DNA from: Arthonia radiata
Taxonomy: Eukaryota; Ascomycota; Arthoniomycetes; Arthoniales; Arthoniaceae
Length of the DNA stretch: 64,000 nt
Assembly (NCBI GenBank): GCA_002989075.1
Contig: PSQN01000010.1
Location: forward strand, 372,001-436,000
Direction: 5' to 3'
Positions within the stretch are counted from its first letter, which is position 1, and every line of letters starts with the position of its first letter. The position numbers and the translations under genes were made by a program. Positions 1-10,614 of the stretch are shown piece after piece. Below the pieces are notes generated by a model. The model saw nothing but the letters and a program-made list of their open reading frames with translations. It had not been told where the DNA came from and searched no databases.

Positions 1-3000
1 CTAATAATATTAAAATAGAGGGGAAGATAGAAGTAGACCTATAGAAGTATAGTAAGGAGCTATAGATAGAAGATAGTAATATAAAGAAGCGTTATATATA
101 ATCTAACCTTAAGATTAAGTATAAAATAGTATTAAAAGACTCTAATATAATCTCTTAGCATTATAGTAGCTTTAATAGAGCTTAACTAAGTAACTAGAGT
201 GGTTATTAGTCTATAGTAGGAGTAGTACTACTATAACTATAATATTAGTAGTAGAAGTATCTATTATTTTAGTATATTCTAAGAGGTTAAAGATACTATC
301 TACTACTTAACTTATCTCTAAAGATAAAGTAGATTCTTTTCTTAACTCTAACACTATTATGATTAATAGTCTTAATTCTTAATCTACTAAGACTAGTAGT
401 AAAGATATACTATTAAATTTTATAGTTACTAAGACTACTTTAATTAATAGTAAGAAAGATAAAGAGAGTATTTATAGCAACCAATATAATAATAAGTCTA
501 GTAGAAGTACTATCTATACTATTACTCTTATAGTATATACTATAATAAAAGCTAAAGAGGTATAAGTAGTACTTATCTACTAGGCTTTACTTCTAGAGAG
601 TAATAAAGATAAGCTTTTATAGCCTACTAAATACTTATAGATACTATTAACTAAGCTTTACTTAAAAATATATAAATAAGTACTATAATTAAAGTAATAT
701 CTAACTATAAACGCCTACTTTCTATCTTATAATATAACTATATAAAATTAAAAGATAATATTATAATATATCTTCTTTAAAAAGAATATATATGTAAATA
801 TAATATACTTGTAATTTAGAAACTATAAAGAAATCTATAGTAGAATACTAGCTATAATCTAGTTAAATAGTACTTTAATTTAGTATACCTACTCTATAGC
901 TCTAATATAATAGTCTAAGTAGTGTTTTTTACTAATTAAAGAGTTTATTACTTAAGCTAAGATATTATATACTATACTTCTAATTTAATTCTACTACAAC
1001 TATTTATAGAAGAAGATACTTAGGTAGTATATATTCATAATATTTATAATCCTAGCCCTTTAAACTGATAGAACTTAGTAAGCTTAATAGTCTATAGACT
1101 ATTTATTAGCTAATATAGTTACTATATAGCTAATAGATAAGTACTTAATTATATATAACTTTAATCTCTACTACTCTCTTTAAAGTAGACTAGACTAGAA
1201 TAAGTATAATTCTTAGTATCTAGACCCTTAAATTCTATTTATTAAGACTAAGTTACTCTAGCTACTTACTCATTTTAGTACCAAGATATTTAGATCTAGT
1301 ATGTATAATTAAGGTACTACTATTAACCTTACTTTTATAATACTAAACTTAGTAGAAGAACTTATTAAGTATATAATCAATCTAAAAGTAGATTAATATA
1401 GTAATTATAAGTCTATTATTATAGTTTTAGAGCTTTTTCTATAATAAGTATTAGATATCTTTTAATATAATTAAAAGAAGCTTCATACTACTAGCTTTTA
1501 GTAGAATATCTTAACTACACTATTTAAATAATTTAAGCTATTAAATAAAAAAACTTAGATATAATTACCTTATTACTTCTTTAAACAATTATAGAAGTAG
1601 TAGAAGTAAATATTCTTAAGATTTATATCTATTTATACTTAGTATCAAGACTTAGCCTAGTTATTTAGTAGCTAATTAAGAAAGTATATAAGACTTACTA
1701 TTACTAGTATCTTATCTACTATTAATATAACTAGAAGAATTATTTTAAGATATATTATTAAAAGACCTAGACTATATAGTAGATATATAGAGCCTACTAG
1801 CAAAAATTTACTAAAAAATTAAGATTAATAAGTCTCTCTATAATATTAGTAAATAGATAAAGAATAGCTTTTCTCTATATTTAATCATTATACACTCTCT
1901 TAGAGATATAGTAACTAGCTGAATAGTAATAGACTTTAAAGATAAAGTAGTACTACTATAATAGTTATTCTTCTCTATACTTAAAGAAGTAGATCTTTTA
2001 AATCTTATTAGCTACTAATACTAAAGCTCTATATCTTTTACTAAACTTACTAAGATAGAGGTTATTAATATAATTAAAACTAGTTATTTAGATAAAGTAG
2101 CTAGAGTAAACCAAATTCTATTTTATATTCTTTAGACGGCTAGAGATATCTTTAATTATACTATATAGCTATTTCAAGCCTATATCTAATTAGACTACTA
2201 TTCTAAACCCTTTTAATAACTACTAATAGTAGTTCTATATAAACTAGATAAAGATAATTATTAGAACTCTAAGGCTTTTTAACTAATTATATTATTATAT
2301 ATCCTAGATAAAGCTCTTAAGAAGATTCTTACTATAGAAATTAGCTACTAGATTAAAGAATATAGCCTACTACTATAGCTATATATAGATAGCTATAAAC
2401 TTACATTATTAGAGAATACTATATATTTAATATTAGAAAAGATTTTAGTAGCTCTTAAATTCTTAGAAATACTAGTAGTAAGTATATTTTAACTTAATAT
2501 TAGTGAGGCGTTTAATAGTATTAACTACTAAAGGCTAAGATACTATTTACTTGAATAATATATTCTTTTAATAGTAGTAGAGTACCTACTCTACTACTAT
2601 TAGTAATAAGTTTCTATACTAATTATACTATAATATAAATAACTAAGGAAGAGATACTACTTTACTATACTATAATAGATATACTATAGGGGTCCCTAAT
2701 ATTATCTATTCTCTATTTATTTTATAACGCTAATCTAGTTAATATAGTTACTAAGCAAGGCTATATAGTTCTAGTATTTATTAATAATCTTGATATAGTT
2801 ATTATAGAGTATATAGCTTAAAAAAACTATATAAAACTAGCTAAGCTATACTATTATCTATGAGGATAGAAGTATTAGTACACTTTAGTCTTTAACAAGT
2901 ATAAGTATAAGTTTGTTTACTTCTTTAAGCCTATTTAAAGGCTTTAATTCTTAGTACTAGACAATAATATATTTAGAGTACTAGAAGTTATAGTTAACTT

Positions 3001-4468
3001 AATACTTAGCTAAAAGCTATATCTTAACTATGTTAAATTAAAATTAATAAAGATACTTACTTTAGTAAGTTATAGTAACTTAGTATAGAGTCTTAACTTT
3101 AATACTATATATATGCTCTACTACGCTATAATCTTTCTAAGGTATTAATTCTATATAGGTATTTAGTATAATATATACTAGAAGTAGAGTTCTATAAGCT
3201 ATATTAAGGTATTATTATATAAACTCTCTATATAATTTAAAAGTAGATAGCTAAGATTATTACTAAAGAGTTTAAGACAGTTACTTAAGAATTATTTAAT
3301 ATATTATATAGTCTACTACTAATTAACTCAGTCTTAGAATAGAAGCTTATAAAAGTATTTATATAGCTATATTTAGCTTTAAACTATCTATTAATATAAG
3401 TAATTTAAGACTTAGGTTCTATAGCTAATATTTTATAATTATGTAAGTATTACTTATTACTAATTAAGATCTATAAGACCTAATTAATAAGAGACTTTAG
3501 TCTAAACTTTATAAAGTCTTTTAAGTAGTATATATTTTTCTTAGTAAGCCTCTAAAAAGGCTCTCTTATAATACTATAATTATTTATAATCTAGATACTA
3601 TAATTATAGAATATAACTAGCTTATTATTTAGTTCAGAGCTCTTATAATATATATAGATAGTAGTAGATTTAAGAGCTATGTTAGTATTACTATAATACT
3701 TTCTATAATAAAAGATACTTAGATAGCCTATATAAGTTATAAATATAAGGCTACTATATATACTATAGAGGTAAAGGGTATAGCTATGGTAGTAGAAATA
3801 GTATAAGAAAATATAATAATAGATACTATAGAAATTTAAATCTTTATAGACAACTAAGTAGCTATCTAGTATATAATAAGAAAGCCTAATAAGGTCTCTA
3901 AATAGATCTTTATAGTTAAAGCTTAGTAATACATTTAATAGATATAAGAAATATAGTAAAATAGAGGTAAGAGTCCTATTTTATTTAATATATAATAAAT
4001 ACTATTATACTATAGGGTCCTTAGTAATAAGACTATAGATAGAGTAGTAAAAATAGCTACTAGATAGAATAGTAGTATTAAGAAGGTATCTTTACTAATA
4101 GTAGACTAACTTAAGATTACTATAGTTATAGCTTATATAGTAATACTTAAGATAAGACTTAAGTAGCGCTAAATAGATTACTAGATATAGAGCTTCTATA
4201 GCTAATAAGTCTAGAAGCTATTTATTAAGCTAGTACTGCTATAAAGCTTTATAAGAATAGAAAATAACTAATTATCTCTATAATAACTTAGCTTATTATA
4301 GAAAAGATTAGACTTTATACCTATCTATATAGATAGATAGAAGATATACTAACTAGAAACTATATTTATCTACCTATATAGCCGATAGACAGTTATATTT
4401 TTTTTTACTACTATTCTAATTTAATATAACTTTAATATAATATTCTTAGTAAGGTTATAGTTAACTAT
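1..4468 (+). mobile_element. Tad/I-like LINE (LINE G), RIP-degraded, 5' part outside window
   Basis: This is a non-LTR retrotransposon on the + strand. Conceptual reading shows the order endonuclease (about 730-1,440), reverse transcriptase (about 1,900-2,950) and RNase H (about 3,640-4,030), which is typical of the Tad1/I group in ascomycetes. The sequence is strongly AT-rich, almost lacks CpA, and is riddled with TAA/TAG codons, so it cannot be expressed. The first ~700 bases probably hold the end of ORF1 but show no motif I can name. The Fot1/pogo element at 4,471 interrupts the AT-rich tract; the LINE's 3' end beyond 6,473 cannot be recognised. The class call is firm. The exact family and boundaries are not. 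Confidence 0.75.
730..4250 (+). pseudogene. LINE ORF2 relic: endonuclease, reverse transcriptase, RNase H
   Basis: The reading frame preserves LINE ORF2 landmarks despite many in-frame stops. In the endonuclease part there is an 'IHNIYNPSPLN'-like segment near 1,035-1,070, a YNFNLYHSL-like segment near 1,150 (family GDFNLHHPLW) and SNYK near 1,400 (family SDHxP). The reverse transcriptase keeps SPILYLFYNA near 2,700 and FINNLD near 2,780 (family FVDD). RNase H keeps YIDSS near 3,650 and IFIDN near 3,840 (family F-T-D-N-Q). The replacements D to N, H to Y and Q to stop are what C-to-T/G-to-A changes produce, so RIP explains the decay. The frame has dozens of stops. Confidence 0.7.
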
Positions 4469-4470
4469 TA

Positions 4471-4582
4471 CCCGCACCCTTCTTACTCGGTCCTATTGGA
4501 TATAGAATCCTACGCTATTCCGCTTCGGGTTTTCTTATTTGTTGGTACTAGCTAAAGCTAGCACCCCACGCTTATATAAAAT
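4471..4582 (+). repeat. Left terminal inverted repeat of Fot1/pogo element
   Basis: About 110 bp match the reverse complement of 6,359-6,470, with differences that are mostly C/T or G/A. Inside it, 4,544-4,565 forms a near-perfect hairpin with arms GGTACTAGCT and AGCTAGCACC. Confidence 0.85.
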
Positions 4583-4929
4583 CTCTAGTCACACGAGATT
4601 GATTCGCTTATATTAGCTACTTATAGATCGTAATAAGCTTAAAACTCGATAATCTACTTACTAATCGATAGCTTGAGTTCTGATCTTATAGCTGGCTTGC
4701 TTGTTTTAGTAGTTAGAGCCCTAGCTTATTCCGTTCCTGCGTTCTCCGCGCGCCAAGCTTCCTTTTAATTGCCCTTCCGATTCCGCTTTCCAACTATTGT
4801 TCTTAAAGAGGAAGCCGTAACTACGCCTCCTTTCTATATCTAACGACTATCGCCCTTCTTACGCTTAAGTTCCTTACGTCTGCGCGCTTTTAATTAAATA
4901 AAATTAAGATCTTTAAGAGCTAGATTCCG

Positions 4930-6330
4930 TCCGGTCATTGTATACGAACTAGCACGCACAAGCTAGTTAAATGCGTTCTAAGTCGGGTAAACCTAATAAT
5001 CGGGACCTTACAGGTACTGTACCTAATTTACGATCGAGTTAACGTATTAATCTAGTTTTTGTACCGTTTAGAGAGTTTTAGACGGCTTTTTTTAATCGGC
5101 ATCTGGTTCCTAATAGGCTTTATATAGGTCCGGTATCTAATTAAGTACCTTACTTGTATTTAACGGTTAGATTTCTGTTTTAGCAAAGTCTAAGTGTATA
5201 GTTGCCTCTTTAAACGTATTCCTGTATATCTCTAAAAGCTTATTAAGAAAGTCTGTCTTTCTAAACTTAGTTGCGCCGGAACATACTGCCCGATCGAGTA
5301 CCTGCGCGTAGTAGTACTTCTTAACTTAGAAGATCGATACGTTAAGCGGCTACATTAGATATATTATATACGCTAAGAAGTAGAAGATCTTAATTTTATA
5401 ATTGTCGGCATATTATATAAACTCTGTAGTAGCTTAGCCGGCAAATCTATTTAAAAGAAGCAGTCGATATACTCTTTGTTGCCTCTTTAAGGTAGATTTA
5501 TTGAAGTGCTATAGATACTTAAGTATAATATTATTATTAGCATAGCCTAATTTAAAAAGAGCAAGCATCGTCTCGCCTCCAATATCTGTTCTGGCCTAGT
5601 ATACCTAATAAACGACGCCTAGAAGCACTATAATTGGGTCTAGCTTCGATTTAGTTACAGAAATCGTCTCAATTAGAGTAACTAGTGTACAATCTATTGC
5701 GCTTAGAGCTACTACTCTTGTCGTATACGATTGTACTACAACCCAATTTAAAGCTTCTATTCCGACGCGGAAGCCTGCTTAGTCGATATTCTAGATATTA
5801 TGCGGGTCGATCGTATACTCCTATATTAGCTCTCTAAGCTCTTAATACTACTTTCAGATAGTATCTCGGTTCTACGCTAGGTACCGCGTTATTTCTATTG
5901 GCTTCTAGCGTGCTAGCTTATACTAAGGATACCGAGCTAGCTATCTTTAGCACTAAGACTTCAAAACTTGGGGGAGAGGTGCGTCTGTACCTATATTTAA
6001 CGCTCGCGTTAGAATCAAATTGACCGCCGATACGATTATACAACGGGTCGGAGCAAGGTAGATCTTCCCTAAGCAATTAATATAGCTACAGAGAGCTCTA
6101 TTTTGGGTAGTTGTAAGCCGCTCGGGGGTATTATAGCGCTTCTAGATCGATCCGCGCTTCCGAAAGCGGGCATAAAGCGTTGCGTATAGAATATTATTAT
6201 CGCGAGCCAGCTGCTTAAAGTTAAGCTTCTTCTTTAATTAATTAGTATATAGAAGCTTTTAAATCTTCTATTTCTGTTTCTGTAGATCTTATGCTATATT
6301 TAAAAGTTTAAAGCGTAGAAAGATGATAGG
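4930..6330 (-). pseudogene. Fot1/pogo DDE transposase relic
   Basis: Reading the - strand gives the Fot1/pogo transposase layout. Near 5,765-5,810 it reads a 'YTIDPHNI.NID.AGFRVG' pattern, matching the family motif around the first catalytic Asp (YGI-P-NIYN-DExGF). Near 5,290-5,350 it reads PLNVSIF.VKKYY, matching the family segment QPLDVxxFxxLK that follows the second catalytic region. The expected product is a ~500-residue cut-and-paste transposase with an N-terminal helix-turn-helix. Several in-frame stops, mostly of the CAG/TGG-to-TAG type, make this copy inactive. A non-autonomous use of its ends cannot be excluded. Confidence 0.75.
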
Positions 6331-6358
6331 AAGGTAAATCGATCTCGTATGACCGAAG

Positions 6359-6470
6359 ATTTTGTATAAGCGTAGGGTGCTAGCTTCAGCTAGCACCGAC
6401 GAATAAGGAAACCTAAAGCGGAATAGCGTAGGATTCTATGTCCGATAGGACCGAGTAAGAAGGGTGCGGG
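6359..6470 (-). repeat. Right terminal inverted repeat of Fot1/pogo element
   Basis: This is the inverted partner of the left repeat. It carries the same internal hairpin at 6,376-6,397, here with perfect 10-bp arms (GGTGCTAGCT / AGCTAGCACC). Confidence 0.85.
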
Positions 6471-6472
6471 TA

Positions 6473-7690
6473 ATAGTAGTTTACTACTCTTTAATATACA
6501 TATAATATAGTAAATTTTATACTTAGAGCTAAAGTTCTTATTTAATTCTAATTAGTATTTAATAAGGAGCTTATATAATATTATATATTATAAATTATTT
6601 ATACAACGGTACTACATATTAATAGAGATAAGTATTACTATTACTAATATTAATACTAATAGCTCTTTTGAACTTAGTAACCTTAATAATAGACGCTACG
6701 CTATATATATAATATTCTTTAAGATAAAGACTTTTATTTATTCTATCTAGAGTATATTATAAGACGTATAAGAGCCTTATATTACTAAGACGCTTAGCTC
6801 TTATTTATCCTACCTAAATAAGTTAATATTATTATAGGTATAAGTCTTTAGTAATTAAATTAGAAAATTATACTAATAATAATATTCTTAGAGTCTACAT
6901 ACTATAGATTGGAAAATAGCTAGTCTATAATATATAAAGCTACTAATCTTCTCTATATCTAGATGAATTTATAATATAGAAGAGGCTAATAAAGACTTAG
7001 CTATAGTAACTATAGCTATTATAAAGTAGAGAACCTCTTTTATAAAGATTTATAATGATAAATCTAGTAGAATAGTAGTTATTTAATTCTACTAAACTTA
7101 TTCTTATAGATAAAATAGAGTATTAATACTAGAATTCTATTTAGAAATATCTATATATATACCTTATAGAATATAGCTATATATACATAAAATATAGATT
7201 AAATTTTCTTATATAGCAACCCTCTTTCTGATTTACTAGTCTAGTACAAGGCTATATACTAGCTTACTAGGCTCTTAATTCTATACTAATAAGTTAATAT
7301 AGAATACTCTACTAGTCTTTTTATCCTAGCCTACTATATAAGTATAGAGAGCTAAAGGTTAAAAAGATAGTAAGTAGTAATTATTAGACCCTAGTACTTT
7401 AGTATAGGCAACCCTCTATATCTAGGATATCTAAAAGATAGAGAGGCGTCTTATAGATACCTTATAATGTAGAGGCTTATTTATTTACTTCATTTTTCTT
7501 TATTAAAGCTATTATTCTCTTAAGCTTTTTAGTTTTAGTATATATAGAATATAGAGTTTAATAGATATTAATATAGGATTAGAATTAGAATAGAATCTTA
7601 TATTTATAATACTTACTCTATAAATAGTTGTAGTATATAGAGCCTTAAATATAACTAATATAGCTTATAAATTAGCTATCAAAAGTATAT
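6473..7690. other. AT-rich stretch with unassigned coding-like reading on + strand
   Basis: From about 6,690 to 7,480 the + strand gives a long frame broken mainly by TAA/TAG of RIP type, with a mixed, protein-like amino-acid composition. I recognise no motif. It could be the remainder of an unidentified transposon or a decayed duplicated host gene. The first ~200 bases after the Fot1/pogo element may be LINE G 3' sequence. Confidence 0.3.
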
Positions 7691-7970
7691 AAAGTACGAC
7701 TAGGACCGCGCTACGCGCGGTAATAGATTAGAAATTTAATAATAATAGTAACAACCAAATTAAAGTTAATATACTATTCTAGCCTACTTAGTATTATTAT
7801 ATATAGTAATATTAACTACTTTAGCTTCTATTAGTATATTAAATTAGTTGTAATCCAGAGTTTGGTTCTAATCTAGTTTAGATTAGCCCTATATATAATC
7901 TAAAATAAAATTAAGCTGCGGTTCTAGTTTAGATTAGAATTAATCTAGATTGTAATACTATACTTTCTAA
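7690..7970 (+). mobile_element. hAT element 3' remnant
   Basis: Around 7,770-7,845 the + strand reads ILAYLVLLYIVILTTLAS, which resembles the hAT C-terminal dimerisation segment (D-I-L-A-x-P ... A-I-x-A-T-S-A) also seen in the fuller hAT relic near 60,000. Downstream, 7,855-7,965 begins CAGAGTTTGGTTC and contains GGTTCTAGTTTAGATTAG, which resembles the reverse complement of 60,805-60,860. Only the end of the element is present. Confidence 0.5.
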
Positions 7971-9089
7971 AAGATATATAATTATACTTATAATATTAGT
8001 ATAATAGTAATTCAAATATAAGTAAAATACTTAATATATTATATACTAAAAAGTTAGTTGAATTGTAGTTTATCTAGCTTATTATATTAGCCTCTAATAT
8101 AGTAGTTTAAAGTAAAACTAGCTTCTATAAGTACTTTCCTCTACTATTTATAGATTTTAACTCTCTTATAATACTTTCTAGCTCTTTAGCTCTATCTAGT
8201 TTTTTTAAATATAGATAATTATCTCTAAATTAACTTAGATAACTATATTGCCTACTTTTAATATACCTCAAGATTTAAATTAGAGGCTCTACTACCTTAT
8301 AGTAACTATATAAAACTAGTTATAGTAAGATATTAAGAAGGCTTCAATACTTTATTAAGAATTTACTAGTTTGTTTACTTAACTCTATTTTATATTCTAT
8401 ATTAGTACTAGCCTCTATTTTAATACTAAAAGTAGAGGTAAGAGGAGAAACAGTAGCTAGAGCTATATTAATATCTATAGTACAAGTTAGATATAGCGTA
8501 GTTATAGTAGCGGAACAATTCTATAACAGTCGTAAAACTAAGAAATAATCGATATACGACCTTCTAATAAGCGTCTTACAACTTTATATTAAACTTACAA
8601 TTTATAACCAACTAAACTTAGCTACAATCGCGGTCGTAATAGTAAGGCTTACTATAAGTATAAGATAAAAGTTAATTAAAAGTATATATAAAGATATATA
8701 GATACTATTGCTGCTATATACTACTTTTATATAACTTATAAGAAATCTATATCTTATATATATTTTAGTAGATATGAACGGTCGTTGTTAATACCCTTTA
8801 TCTAATTACTATCTATCGGTACTAGAATAAAGTATACTAGCTTGCTTTATACCGCTAAAAGGCTGTAAATAGCTTATATACCGACGTACTATACTTTAAG
8901 CTGTAGTTTTAGATCTACGATATCTAGATTGCGTAGTTAATTATATATAATAAAGATATAGTACTGGCCGTAATAATATAGTATATAGGCTTAAAATAGG
9001 TATACTTTGCCTCTATCGTATAAGTATAGAAAGTTACTAGAGAAGAAGATCTATCGTTAATTATCTACGCTATGTATATTAGTATAAGT

Positions 9090-9140
<51 letters not shown>

Positions 9141-9141
9141 C

Positions 9142-9194
<53 letters not shown>

Positions 9195-10610
9195 CAGTAG
9201 CAGTATAGAGCTACAAATAGATTTATAAATACAATATAGTTCTACTACTTTAGCTTAAACTTATTAAAGGTTATAACGTTACGCTTACTATAGTTCTTAC
9301 CTACTATAGTAGTTATAGAAAGACATAGTAAGGCGAGAGCTTATAGAGATTAGCTATATTGTAAATACTAAGATTTGTCTATATATAGTAGCTTAGTAAG
9401 GCACCGATAGATATAAGAATATTAATATAGTACGTATCTTTATAAAGTAGATATATAGCGTTTATTAACATAAGAGCGTTATTCTTATTACTAAACTACT
9501 TAAAATTAGTATACTTTAATATAGAAATAAAGCTATAGATTAAGGTATTATAGCGTCTAAATAAATCCTTTAACGTCTTTATAAGCTTTAAATTGTTAAT
9601 TCATACGTTTATAAAACTTAAATAGATAAACTACTTTACTATATTCTTTATAAATATATAGCCTATTAAATTAGATAATATAATGTTATTAGCTATCCAC
9701 TTCTAAGACCTACGTATATTAGTAGCCGTAAATATATTTATAGAGTAACGTACTTATACTTTATTTTATACACTAAAACGTTTATATTTTTAACTGTACT
9801 ATACTTACGTATAGTATTATCGATATATACGCCTATATAGACGTTAAGTAAGCCTAAAAGCTTTAAAAATTTAGTTATAAACTTATCTAAACAGGCTTTT
9901 TTCTTCTATTATTATAGTACTTATAAATACTTAGTCTTATATTTACCCTTAATATCTACTTCTAAGTTATTATTAGTATTTAATCTAACTTAAGAGATTA
10001 CTATATCAATAATATCCTATAAAGCTACTTTATCTATACTAAGCAACTTGTATATAGAACCTCTATAGCTTTTTAAGTAAGCGTTAGTATACTATATTAG
10101 AGCCTAAAAACTCTCTTACGCCTATAGCAGTAAGTAAGTAATTAGATAAGAAGGTGTATAGCGCTAAGTATAGACTACGCTGTTATATTGCGTAACAACA
10201 TAGAAGGCTTATACAATAATATTAGCTATAAATAAAGTATTAATATTAAAATAATTAAGTATAGTATTAAGATAGAGTATTTAGAACTAGCTCGGCTATA
10301 AATATATTTATAAGATTAATAGCGTTAGTATAGTTACCCGACCCGCTTCTAATAGAGATTAGAACTAAAGATAGTATATTAGTAACTAAATCTAGAGTTA
10401 GATAGGTAAATAGCGATATATTTAAAATACTTTAAGGTATAGTACTATACTACGCTTAGTAAAAATACTTAAGAACAATAGACCTTAAAGAATATAACTA
10501 ATACCACGCTACTCAAAATAAGGCGCGTTAAAGCTATATATTAGTATTAAATTAAGCGCTAGTACTAAGTAAGTAACAGACAGGCTCTTAGCTCTTATAT
10601 TGCGCTTATA
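7970..10610 (-). pseudogene. Unassigned RIP-degraded coding fossil
   Basis: On the - strand a frame from about 10,440 down to about 10,080 runs through more than 110 codons with only RIP-type stops. It reads segments such as LFTYLTLDLVT and SRSLYLALYTFLSN-like hydrophobic stretches. Coding-like reading continues with apparent frame changes through about 9,230 and again from about 9,060 to 8,700. GC content and CpG retention are higher than in the flanks. I do not recognise the family. It could be an undescribed transposon protein or a duplicated host gene hit by RIP. The block abuts the truncated start of Gypsy A at about 10,615. Confidence 0.4.
9090..9204 (+). repeat. (TAG)n microsatellite with CAG interruptions
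   Basis: About 38 trinucleotide units of TAG contain three CAG units, at 9,141, 9,195 and 9,201. All interruptions are CAG, which is the unit RIP (CpA to TpA) would turn into TAG. The array is therefore plausibly a mutated CAG repeat. It lies within the unassigned - strand coding fossil. Confidence 0.9.
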
Positions 10611-10614
10611 AAGG

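Larger units (their letters stand above)
4471..6470 (-). mobile_element. Fot1/pogo-type DNA transposon, 2,000 bp, full length but RIP-mutated
   Basis: The element has terminal inverted repeats of about 110 bp beginning CCCGCACCCTTCTTACTCGG at both ends and is flanked by TA on both sides (4,469-4,470 and 6,471-6,472). A TA duplication, 2-kb length and a single long transposase frame on the - strand fit the Fot1/pogo branch of Tc1/mariner. It lies in the AT-rich tract downstream of the LINE ORF2. It retains many CpG dinucleotides, unlike the surrounding DNA, so it looks less damaged and later arrived. The ends appear complete; the transposase frame is not. Confidence 0.85.

Noticed and set aside
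9090-9204. Regular short repeat considered as CRISPR or telomere
   Set aside because: A pure 3-bp periodicity with no spacers and no TTAGGG-type unit is a microsatellite.
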